A DNA stretch of 8,323 bases from DATHWB01 sp040905965 (lineage in GTDB: Bacteria; Actinomycetota; Acidimicrobiia; Spongiisociales; ZC4RG35). A model generated the notes under the pieces. That model had not been told where the DNA came from and did no database searches. It saw only the letters and a list, made by a program, of their open reading frames with translations. The position numbers and the translations under genes were made by a program. Location of the stretch: the NCBI GenBank assembly GCA_040905965.1, contig JBBDQP010000029.1, forward strand, positions 1 through 8,323. Direction: 5' to 3'. Positions 1 to 5,051 of this stretch are shown here, one piece after another (the first letter of the stretch is position 1; each line of letters begins with the position of its first letter).

Positions 1-3
1 GCC

Positions 4-15
4 GACGTATACGTC
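4..15. repeat. Perfect 12-bp palindrome downstream of rplI
   Basis: GACGTATACGTC is identical to its own reverse complement. It lies about 28 bases beyond the rplI stop, at the window edge. No loop or U-tract accompanies it, so it is not an intrinsic terminator. It could be a protein-binding site for the next gene, which is outside the window, or it could be chance. Confidence 0.4.
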
Positions 16-42
16 CGAACGAACCCTGGGTACAAATGGACT

Positions 43-489
43 TCAGGCGGGGATGACGTCGAGGGTGACGGGGAATTCGACTTCGGGGTGGAGTTTGATC
101 CACACCTCGTGCAGCCCGATCGCCTTGATCGCGCTGCGCAGTTCGATGTTCCCGCGGTCGAGTTTCACACCGGTGAACTTGATGATCCCTTCGACCACGT
201 CACCCGTCCCGACCGAGCCGTACAGCTTGCCCTCGTCGCCTGCCTGGGCGGCGAGCACAACCCGAATGCCTGCCAGCTGGCTGGCGACACGGGTCGCCTC
301 CGCCTTGGCGACACGATCGGCCTCTTCGCGGGCGGTGCGCAAAGACTCTGCATGCGCCAGCGCGCCTTCCGTCGCCTTCATGGCCTTCTTCTTGGGCAAC
401 AGGTAGTTCCGGGCGAAACCGTCCGAAACGTCCACCATGTCGCCCTTTTTGCCGAGATCGGCGACTTCGGAGAGAAGGATGAGTTTCAT
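43..489 (-). CDS. rplI: 50S ribosomal protein L9
   Basis: Encodes 148 residues, the usual bacterial L9 length. L9 binds domain V of 23S rRNA at the base of the L1 stalk and helps maintain reading frame. The N-terminal domain starts MKLILLSEVADLGKKGDMV and continues with the basic NYLLPKKKA segment that ends the RNA-binding lobe (about residues 1-48). A charged Ala/Glu/Arg helix follows (about 50-75), then the C-terminal domain with the family-typical GKLYGSVGTGDV segment. The start ATG overlaps the rpsR stop in an ATGA junction. No good Shine-Dalgarno sequence precedes it, so translation is probably coupled to rpsR. It is the last gene of the S6 operon visible here. The reading frame stays open upstream through rpsR and ssb, but that extension is antisense-frame noise. 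Confidence 0.97.
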   Translation of the reverse strand: MKLILLSEVADLGKKGDMVDVSDGFARNYLLPKKKAMKATEGALAHAESLRTAREEADRVAKAEATRVASQLAGIRVVLAAQAGDEGKLYGSVGTGDVVEGIIKFTGVKLDRGNIELRSAIKAIGLHEVWIKLHPEVEFPVTLDVIPA

Positions 490-764
490 CGCTGTGGCAG
501 GTACGGGAGGAGGGCGACTTCCCGGGCGTTCTTGATGGCGACAGCCACCTCCCGCTGATGACGGGGGCAGTTGCCGCTGACGCGACGGGAACGGATCTTG
601 GCGCGGTCGCTCATGTACCGGCGCAGGGTGGCGACGTCCTTGTAGTCGATGAATTCGATGCGCTCGGTGCAGAAGTAGCAAACCTTCTTCTTCATCCGGC
701 GGTTCGGGGCGTCCTTGCCACGACGGGGCTTGGTGCGCTGATTGCTCTGTGGTGCTCGAGCCAT
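486..764 (-). CDS. rpsR: 30S ribosomal protein S18, zinc-type
   Basis: Encodes 92 residues. S18 binds 16S rRNA as a heterodimer with S6 on the small-subunit platform. The C-terminal two thirds carries the family signature: CYFC at 29-32, then FIDYKDVATLRRYMSDRAKI, then CPRHQREVAVAIKNAR. Cys29, Cys32, Cys66 and His69 form the putative zinc site of the C+ form. Actinobacteria often carry both zinc-type and zinc-free S18 paralogues, and this is the zinc-containing kind. The N-terminal 23 residues are basic and probably disordered. An AGGAG lies 6 bases upstream of the ATG and is merged with the ssb TAG stop (TAGGAG), leaving 9 bases between the two genes. The stop overlaps the rplI start as ATGA. 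Confidence 0.97.
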   Translation of the reverse strand: MARAPQSNQRTKPRRGKDAPNRRMKKKVCYFCTERIEFIDYKDVATLRRYMSDRAKIRSRRVSGNCPRHQREVAVAIKNAREVALLPYLPQR

Positions 765-773
765 GCGTGTCTC

Positions 774-1223
774 CTAGAAAGGGGCCTCGTCCGGGCCGTA
801 GTCGTCGCGTGCGACGGGGCCGGGAGGAGGGCTGTTGGAACTCTTGTTGAAATCGCCACCACCGCTGCGGGCGGTCTTGGTGACAGAGGCGGTCGCCCAA
901 CGGAGGCTGGGACCCACCTCGTCGATCGCGATCTCGACGACCGAGCGCTTGTCGCCCTCGGGCGTCTCCCACGACCGCTGCTCGAGCCGGCCGACGACGA
1001 TGACGCGGCTGCCCTTCTCGAGGCTCTCGGCGGCGGACTCGGCCTGCTCCCGCCAGACGGTGCCGCCGAAGAACGAGGTGTCCTCCTGCCATTCACCGGA
1101 CTGGTCGCGCCAGCGACGGTTCACGGCGAGACGGATCTTCGCCATCGGCACCCCGGACGGGGTGAATCGGAGTTCCGGATCCTCGACGAGGTTTCCGATG
1201 AGTGTGACTGTGTTTTCGGCCAT
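774..1223 (-). CDS. ssb: Single-stranded DNA-binding protein
   Basis: Encodes 149 residues. SSB coats single-stranded DNA in replication, recombination and repair and recruits partners through its C-terminal tip. The OB-fold occupies about residues 1-108: NTVTLIGNLVEDPELRFTPSG, then AVNRRW, a Trp-containing strand near WREQAESAAESLEKGSRVIVVGRL, and VVEIAIDEVGPSLRWA. A Gly/Ser/Pro-rich linker follows (about 118-138), and the protein ends in the acidic tip DEAPF, equivalent to the classical DDDIPF partner-binding peptide. The linker is short for an actinobacterial SSB. GAAAGGAG lies 4 bases upstream and decides the start, although the frame is open further upstream through rpsF. A 53-base gap with a strong hairpin separates it from rpsF, so ssb could be expressed differently from the ribosomal genes. 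Confidence 0.97.
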   Translation of the reverse strand: MAENTVTLIGNLVEDPELRFTPSGVPMAKIRLAVNRRWRDQSGEWQEDTSFFGGTVWREQAESAAESLEKGSRVIVVGRLEQRSWETPEGDKRSVVEIAIDEVGPSLRWATASVTKTARSGGGDFNKSSNSPPPGPVARDDYGPDEAPF

Positions 1224-1227
1224 GGTG

Positions 1228-1235
1228 CTCCTTTC
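1228..1235 (-). promoter_or_regulatory. Ribosome binding site of ssb
   Basis: On the minus strand GAAAGGAG ends 4 bases before the ATG at 1223. It fixes the ssb start, since the same frame stays open upstream. The rpsF-ssb hairpin ends only 8 bases before it. Confidence 0.8.
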
Positions 1236-1243
1236 TCGGCCGT

Positions 1244-1261
1244 CCACACCATGCGGTGTGG
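1244..1261 (-). promoter_or_regulatory. Hairpin between rpsF and ssb
   Basis: In the minus-strand RNA, CCACACC and GGUGUGG form a perfect 7-bp stem closed by a GCAU loop. It lies between the rpsF stop and the ssb ribosome binding site. No U-tract follows (the next bases are ACGGCCGAGAAAGGAG), so it is not a standard intrinsic terminator. It could mark an mRNA processing or stability boundary, or modulate ssb translation. The structure is directly visible; the role is inference. Confidence 0.6.
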
Positions 1262-1276
1262 GTACGACGAAATCGT

Positions 1277-1564
1277 TCAGGCGCCCGGACGGACGATCTT
1301 GTGTCTGACCACGTCGTCGGCGAGCGACAGCACCCTGTCGAGATCCGAGACCAGTTCGGTGTCGGCATCGAAGGTCAACACGGAGTAGTACCCCTCGTTG
1401 GTGTGGTTGATCTCGTAGGCGAAGCGTCGCTTGCCCCAGAGATCGGTTGAAGTGACCGTGGCCCCGTGGGCTCCGAGGAACGTCTCCAACTCCGTGACTT
1501 TGGAGCTGATCTCGTCCTCGCCCAGCTCGGGCCGATGAATGGTCATCAGCTCGTAGTTGCGCAT
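1277..1564 (-). CDS. rpsF: 30S ribosomal protein S6
   Basis: Encodes 95 residues, the normal size for S6. The protein joins S18 on the platform of the small subunit. It begins MRNYELMTIHRPELGEDEI, the family's first beta strand and helix. It continues with WGKRRFAYEINHTNEGYYSVLTFDAD, the RFAY/I segment contacting S18 and RNA, and ends near DVVRHKIVRPGA. I chose the ATG at 1564 rather than an in-frame ATG at 1612, because an AGGAGG lies 10 bases upstream of it and the homologous region begins exactly there. It is the first gene of the rpsF-ssb-rpsR-rplI operon, and S6:S18 complexes are known to autoregulate this operon in several bacteria. Confidence 0.96.
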   Translation of the reverse strand: MRNYELMTIHRPELGEDEISSKVTELETFLGAHGATVTSTDLWGKRRFAYEINHTNEGYYSVLTFDADTELVSDLDRVLSLADDVVRHKIVRPGA

Positions 1565-1574
1565 CAGGTTGTTT

Positions 1575-1582
1575 CCTCCTCT
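1575..1582 (-). promoter_or_regulatory. Ribosome binding site of rpsF
   Basis: On the minus strand AGAGGAGG ends 10 bases before the ATG at 1564. It decides the start, because an in-frame ATG 48 bases further upstream lacks such a site. It directly abuts the leader hairpin ending at 1583. Confidence 0.75.
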
Positions 1583-1606
1583 GGACATCCGTCGAAACGG
1601 ACGGCC
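1583..1606 (-). promoter_or_regulatory. rpsF leader hairpin, candidate S6:S18 autoregulatory site
   Basis: The minus-strand leader folds as GUCCGU, a UUCG tetraloop, and ACGGAU (1602-1587). An outer extension pairs C1603 with G1586 and GG with CC, leaving one C-U mismatch at 1604/1585. The stem ends right at the rpsF ribosome binding site. Many bacteria carry an S6:S18-binding leader with a CCG-containing internal loop. CCG occurs here, but I cannot show that it occupies the conserved position. The hairpin is seen; its assignment to that family is tentative. Confidence 0.4.
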
Positions 1607-1664
1607 CCGCACGCTGCGGAGCAGGTGGTGGCGGACATCGGACGATGCCCGCGGGATGAAGGAG

Positions 1665-1694
1665 AGTGTATCCGCCGTGGCGCCCTGCGACCAA
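1665..1694 (-). promoter_or_regulatory. Candidate promoter of the rpsF operon
   Basis: On the minus strand TTGGTC (1694-1689) and TACACT (1670-1665) are separated by 18 bases. They match the -35 and -10 consensus at 3 and 4 of 6 positions. A start near 1658 would give a leader of about 94 bases containing the UUCG hairpin. It lies in the only non-coding gap (1565-1706) upstream of rpsF. Confidence 0.45.
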
Positions 1695-1706
1695 GCCGGG
1701 CCGAGA

Positions 1707-2174
1707 TCAGCCTGATATCGAGAGCACCGAACCTACGCCGACGGTGGGCTGAGACCCGACAGGGACTTCGATGGCATAGGCGTACGGGAGGGCTGCGGCG
1801 TACGACGGGCACGGATCCGACTCGCATGGAACCATGGCGAATCCGTCGACGAAACGGCCGTTGGCATCGAAGAAGAAGATGTCCAGCGGGATCAGGGTGT
1901 TGTCCATGGTGAAACGGCTGCTGACGGTGCCCCCTCCCCATTCGAAGAGCATTCCGTCGAGGTCGCCGAGATCGGAGACCCCCTGGAGCCCCTGAGAGCG
2001 GTCGGTGGGAGTCGATGCGACAGCCACGTCGAGCGTTCGACCGTCGATCATCACACTGCGGACTGCGGGGGCGGTGAGATCGCCTGTCTCGATCGCCGCC
2101 GTCGTCGACGGCAGGGGCGTGGCCGGGGTCGAACACGCCACGGCGAGCGGCAGGAGCAGAAGAAGACGTTTCAC
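1707..2174 (-). CDS. DUF192-family lipoprotein
   Basis: Encodes 155 residues from a GTG start. The N-terminus MKRLLLLLPLAVAC is a lipoprotein signal peptide with the acylated Cys at position 14. A Thr/Pro/Ser linker to about residue 35 leads to a DUF192 domain (about 38-155). Its signature is visible: RSQGLQGVSDL, GMLFEW (74-79), the conserved MDNTLIPLDIFFFD (90-103), a Pro-Cys pair (PCESDPCPSY) and a terminal VGVGSVLSI strand. DUF192 proteins are small exported barrel-like proteins of unknown role. No Shine-Dalgarno sequence precedes either possible start. The alternative ATG at 2189 would add MHNES. I prefer the GTG because it gives a standard lipoprotein N-terminus and lies 6 bases after a CACAAT hexamer, as in leaderless transcripts. 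It is divergent from the oxidoreductase gene starting at 2200. Confidence 0.85.
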   Translation of the reverse strand: MKRLLLLLPLAVACSTPATPLPSTTAAIETGDLTAPAVRSVMIDGRTLDVAVASTPTDRSQGLQGVSDLGDLDGMLFEWGGGTVSSRFTMDNTLIPLDIFFFDANGRFVDGFAMVPCESDPCPSYAAALPYAYAIEVPVGSQPTVGVGSVLSISG

Positions 2175-2180
2175 GCTTTC

Positions 2181-2186
2181 ATTGTG
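2181..2186 (-). promoter_or_regulatory. Candidate -10 element for a leaderless DUF192 transcript
   Basis: On the minus strand CACAAT (4 of 6 to TATAAT) lies 6 bases before the GTG at 2174, which would put the transcription start at the start codon. I see no convincing -35. The element is seen; its function is inference. Confidence 0.3.
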
Positions 2187-2190
2187 CATC

Positions 2191-2196
2191 GGAGGA
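2191..2196 (+). promoter_or_regulatory. Ribosome binding site of the oxidoreductase gene
   Basis: GGAGGA lies 3 bases before the ATG at 2200. It fixes that start against in-frame upstream ATGs (for example 2005) that would run antisense through the DUF192 gene. Confidence 0.8.
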
Positions 2197-2199
2197 GAC

Positions 2200-2652
2200 A
2201 TGGGACGCAGGGACATCTCACTGACCGACGAGGAAGTCACAGAACTCCTCTCCCAAGGGCGCGACCTGCAGGTGGCGACCAACGGCGCGAACGGATACCC
2301 CCACTTGACGACCCTCTGGTACGCGATCGTGGGCGGTCTGATCACCTTCCGCTCGTTCACGAAGAGCCAGCGCATCGTCAACCTCACCCGCGACCCGAGG
2401 ATCACCGTGCTCGTCGAAGCCGGAGACGACTACGGCGATCTGCGCGGTGTGATGATCCAGGGCAGGGCCGAACTCGTCGCCGACCCTGACCGGGTCATGG
2501 CCACCTATCTCGCCGTCACCCGCCGAATGCAGGGCTCAGACGTCACCCCCGAAGCAGTCGAGGCGCTGTTCGGGCGTTTTCGGGACAAGAACACGGTCGT
2601 GACGATCCACCCCGAACGTGTTATCTCCTGGGATCACCGCAAGGGCGGATGA
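2200..2652 (+). CDS. Split-barrel oxidoreductase, probably F420- or FMN-dependent
   Basis: Encodes 150 residues, typical of the short pyridoxamine-5'-phosphate-oxidase-like (PPOX) proteins. The order matches the family: an N-terminal helix (LTDEEVTELLSQ), the strand QVATNGANGYPHLTTLWYAI (24-43), ITFRSFTKSQRIVNLTRDPR with the Lys-Ser-Gln-Arg cofactor-phosphate segment (54-57), ITVLVEAGDDYGDLRGVMIQG (67-87), and a terminal strand before HPERVISWDHRK. Relatives in Actinobacteria use the deazaflavin F420, while others bind FMN or haem, so the cofactor is inferred and the substrate unknown. GGAGGA precedes the start. The gene is divergent from the DUF192 lipoprotein and convergent with the frameshifted lipoprotein, whose corrected stop is 4 bases beyond this one. 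Confidence 0.88.
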   Translation: MGRRDISLTDEEVTELLSQGRDLQVATNGANGYPHLTTLWYAIVGGLITFRSFTKSQRIVNLTRDPRITVLVEAGDDYGDLRGVMIQGRAELVADPDRVMATYLAVTRRMQGSDVTPEAVEALFGRFRDKNTVVTIHPERVISWDHRKGG

Positions 2653-2656
2653 GCCG

Positions 2657-3102
2657 TCACTGTTCGATGCAAGACACCTCGGCGCGGGGCCAGCGTTCGA
2701 TCTGGCCGCTCGGCAGTCGGATGTAGAGATAGTCGGCACGGTCGTCAGCGATGAAGATCTCTCGTCCGGCGTGGGTGATGCCCGTTGCGAACGCCGATTC
2801 GGGAGCGTCCCGCCCAGCTCGAAACTGAGCGGCCGTCCGTCCACCTCCGAGACGAGCGGGCCGAGACGCCCCAGATGGTCCTTGGCGTAGGTGTCCCCGA
2901 AGAAGAAGAGGAACACGACCCGCTCCTGATCGCACGAGGCGAAACCGTCGTATTGGATCACCTCGTTGCCCTGCAGTTGACGACCGTCGTCGTCCACCCA
3001 GGGTCCCTGACTGTTGAGCCCGCAGGCCGTGACGAGGAGAACGAGGGCGACGAGCAACCAGCGCATCTTGGAATCATCCGAGCGCGCGCCGGTCCATGTC
3101 AT
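2657..3102 (-). CDS. Small lipoprotein of unknown function, frameshifted as given
   Basis: I do not recognise the family. The 5' part encodes MRWLLVALVLLVTAC, a lipoprotein signal peptide with lipobox VTAC, then a short exported domain reaching SFELGGTLP. There the frame fails near 2800. Re-reading one base gives ESAFATGITHAGREIFIADD and a Trp/Arg-rich end, ESAF to SCIEQ, for 148 residues. The corrected stop lies 4 bases past the convergent oxidoreductase stop. Without correction the first frame runs antisense to 2536 inside that gene, with unlikely composition. A base appears to be missing, either a real mutation or a sequence error. I chose the start at 3102 because it overlaps the nfo stop as ATGA, has GAGGTG 8 bases upstream and matches the other junctions. 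The ATG at 3066 starts directly at MRWLL and is a good alternative. It is the last gene of its unit. Confidence 0.72.
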
Positions 3103-3869
3103 CGGACCGACACCTCGGACCGAACCCAGGCCAGGTCGGCGATGTGATCGGACACGTCACCGGGTGTCTCGATGACCACCGGTGCGGCCGCAGCAGCGAC
3201 GATCGCCGCGAGTGACGCCGGGGGGATCTCGCCGTGTCCGATGTTGGCGTGCCGGTCCCGGCGCGAATCGAACGGGTCGCGAGAGTCGTTGAGATGCACA
3301 AGGTTGATGCGACCGACGATCGCAGTCGTTCTCTCGACCAACTCGTCGAGCGGCTCGCCGCCTGCCCAGGCATGGCAGGTATCGAGCACGTATCCCGGTT
3401 CGAGGTCCCCGATCTCGTCCCACAGCATGCGGGTCGTCTCGAGGCGGCGGACCACCGCATTGTCGCCGCCCGCAGTGTTCTCGATGAGGACCGGGACAGC
3501 GGAATCGAGTTGCTGAAGCGCCTTGCGCCATCGAGGAAACGCGTCGGCCATGTCCGAGTCGTCGCCGGTGACATGCCCGCCATGAACCACCACCCCCGCC
3601 GCTCCGATCTCGGCAGCGGCGTCGCAGGTCTCTTGCAGGATCTTGCGGCTCGGGATCCGCACCCTGGTGTTCTCTGCGACAGGATTGATGAGATACGGAG
3701 CGTGGACGTAGATAGGTATGGCCGCCGACCGCAACTCGTCGGCGTCGGGTCGGGGGTTCGGCTTCTTCCACGACTGCGGGTTGGACAGGAAGACCTGGAT
3801 GACCTCGGCTCCCCGGGCGGTGGCCTCGGCCAGCGGGGCGCCTGCCGGCACATGCGCCCCGACGATCAT
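3099..3869 (-). CDS. nfo: Endonuclease IV (AP endonuclease)
   Basis: Encodes 256 residues, somewhat shorter than the roughly 280 of E. coli Nfo. It cleaves DNA 5' of abasic sites in base-excision repair, using a three-metal zinc centre in a TIM barrel. All nine metal ligands of the family can be placed: His56 (YVHAPY), His96 (VVVHGGH), Glu130 (ENTAGG), Asp163 and His166 (DTCHAWAGG), His192 (VHLNDS), Asp205 and His207 (DRHANIGHG), and Glu234 (IETPG). The enzyme should therefore be active. GAGGTG lies 5 bases before the ATG. The start overlaps the stop of the upstream membrane-protein gene as ATGA, and its own stop overlaps the likely start of the downstream lipoprotein in the same way, which suggests translational coupling. 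Confidence 0.95.
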   Translation of the reverse strand: MIVGAHVPAGAPLAEATARGAEVIQVFLSNPQSWKKPNPRPDADELRSAAIPIYVHAPYLINPVAENTRVRIPSRKILQETCDAAAEIGAAGVVVHGGHVTGDDSDMADAFPRWRKALQQLDSAVPVLIENTAGGDNAVVRRLETTRMLWDEIGDLEPGYVLDTCHAWAGGEPLDELVERTTAIVGRINLVHLNDSRDPFDSRRDRHANIGHGEIPPASLAAIVAAAAAPVVIETPGDVSDHIADLAWVRSEVSVR

Positions 3870-4453
3870 TCAGACACCTCGTCGTCGGCCTCCGAATCGG
3901 GAGGCGTGCTGGCGACGGCCAGGGCCAACGCAGTGACCTCCTCTGCTGCCCGTGCGGCGGTCCGATCCCAGTCGGAGGCCAACAGCGCCATCGTCCTTTC
4001 GTCGAGCCAACGCGCCCCCCACGGCTGGGCGGGGAGGAGTGTCGGGTCGGAGAGTCGGATCCACATCACCGGGAGGCGGTCGCCCTCGTCAGCGACGGAA
4101 CCCGATCCGATGTCGTCAATTTCGGCCCACGACAGGGTCGACGGAGGGCGCAGCGGTCCCGACAACTTCAGACGAAGTCCACTCCCGTTCGCTTCGATCA
4201 CCGCCGTCGGGAACATCAACTCCTTCAGCCCGAACACGACCATCATCCCGCCGCAGATCAACATCGCCCACGCCCAGATCACGTCGCGCGGCTCGAACAG
4301 TTGGGTGTCCTCGGGCCGGAAGAGGATCCCTCGGAGGGTGTCAGTCAAACGTCGCCGGGTGAGGACGTCGACTGCGAGTCCGACGAACGGCACGCCGACC
4401 AGCGCCAGGGTCCACACGCGGACGGCGGACCGACGGATGACCACCGGCTTCAT
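3866..4453 (-). CDS. Two-helix membrane protein with a possible PH-like domain
   Basis: Encodes 195 residues and I do not recognise a named family. Two hydrophobic segments are clear, at about 13-30 (VWTLALVGVPFVGLAVDV) and 58-78 (VIWAWAMLICGGMMVVFGLKE). A soluble domain follows (about 80-180) in which ANGSGLRLKLSGPL, then STLSWAEIDDIGSG and a WIRLSD strand, resemble the strand-turn-strand and W-x-x-I pattern of bacterial PH-like membrane proteins. The last 15 residues are acidic. I infer an inner-membrane anchor with a cytosolic domain. The start overlaps the pyrE stop and the stop overlaps the nfo start, both as ATGA, so it is co-translated with its neighbours. A link to pyrimidine metabolism or DNA repair is not shown by the protein itself. 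Confidence 0.85.
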   Translation of the reverse strand: MKPVVIRRSAVRVWTLALVGVPFVGLAVDVLTRRRLTDTLRGILFRPEDTQLFEPRDVIWAWAMLICGGMMVVFGLKELMFPTAVIEANGSGLRLKLSGPLRPPSTLSWAEIDDIGSGSVADEGDRLPVMWIRLSDPTLLPAQPWGARWLDERTMALLASDWDRTAARAAEEVTALALAVASTPPDSEADDEVSE

Positions 4454-5010
4454 ACGCCCACCCCGAGTTCGGACACGTCGACGAGAGCGGAAAACTCGAA
4501 ACCGGCCGCCTGCACCCGCTCGGTGACGACACCGTCCGACCGGTCGACGAGGGCCAGCACCTGAGCGATGACCAGTCCTGCCCCCAACGCCACCTCGATC
4601 GATTCGGCCAGCGCGCCGCCAGTCGTCACCGTGTCATCGACGATGGCGACGACGTCGCCTGCCACAACCGGACCAACCAGACGTCCGCCCGTGCCGTGAA
4701 GCTTCTCATCTTTACGAATCGAAAAGGCGCGCAGGTGCCGCTGCCGATCGGCTGCCCGAATCACCGTTGCCAGCGCGATCGGATCGGCACCCATCGTCAT
4801 CCCGCCGACGGCCACCACCGACGGATCCAGCGCGGCGAGCACGGCATCGCCCACCGCCACCGCACCAGGGCCGTCGAATGTCGTCTTGCGGGCATCGATG
4901 TACCAGTCGCTCACCGCACCGGATCGGAGAGTGAACGGACCATCCGTCCGGACCGCATGGGTGCGGAGATGGGCGATCAGTCGTCGTCGAACGTCGTCGT
5001 CGGATGGCAT
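4450..5010 (-). CDS. pyrE: Orotate phosphoribosyltransferase
   Basis: Encodes 186 residues. PyrE converts orotate and PRPP to orotidine 5'-phosphate in the cytosolic de novo pyrimidine pathway. Family signatures are clear: GPFTLRSGAVSDWYIDAR (24-41) around the orotate site, VGGMTMGADPIA (68-79), the flexible catalytic loop FSIRKDEKLHG (96-106) and the PRPP-binding motif VVAIVDDTVTTGGA (120-133). VDRSDG near 155 is also typical. I chose the ATG at 5010 because GGAG lies 4 bases upstream and homology begins with a helix at DDDVRRRLIAHL. The open frame continues to 5121 only through the 3' end of the GerMN gene. A 41-base purine-rich gap separates it from that gene, and its stop overlaps the next start as ATGA. 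Archaeal-like or UMP-synthase-type fusion is not seen. Confidence 0.94.
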   Translation of the reverse strand: MPSDDDVRRRLIAHLRTHAVRTDGPFTLRSGAVSDWYIDARKTTFDGPGAVAVGDAVLAALDPSVVAVGGMTMGADPIALATVIRAADRQRHLRAFSIRKDEKLHGTGGRLVGPVVAGDVVAIVDDTVTTGGALAESIEVALGAGLVIAQVLALVDRSDGVVTERVQAAGFEFSALVDVSELGVGV

Positions 5011-5051
5011 GCGACTCCGGACGATACCGAGACCCGCCTCCTCCGCCCTCC

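Noticed and set aside
558..1388. Long plus-strand open frame (276 codons) opposite ssb and rpsR
   Set aside because: Antisense to well-identified rpsF, ssb and rpsR; high-GC codon bias opens opposite frames, and the protein has no recognisable features.
1700..1720. ATCAG-C-CTGAT repeat after the DUF192 stop, as a terminator
   Set aside because: Only a four-pair stem with a three-base loop is possible and there is no U-tract.
2536..3102. Uninterrupted 188-codon form of the small lipoprotein
   Set aside because: After 2800 the composition changes to Ser/Arg-rich and it overlaps the convergent oxidoreductase gene; the -1 frame is more protein-like and ends at the gene border.
3234..4526. 430-codon plus-strand open frame
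   Set aside because: Antisense to nfo and the membrane-protein gene, both of which carry real signatures; its product is Arg/Ser-rich and low in family character.
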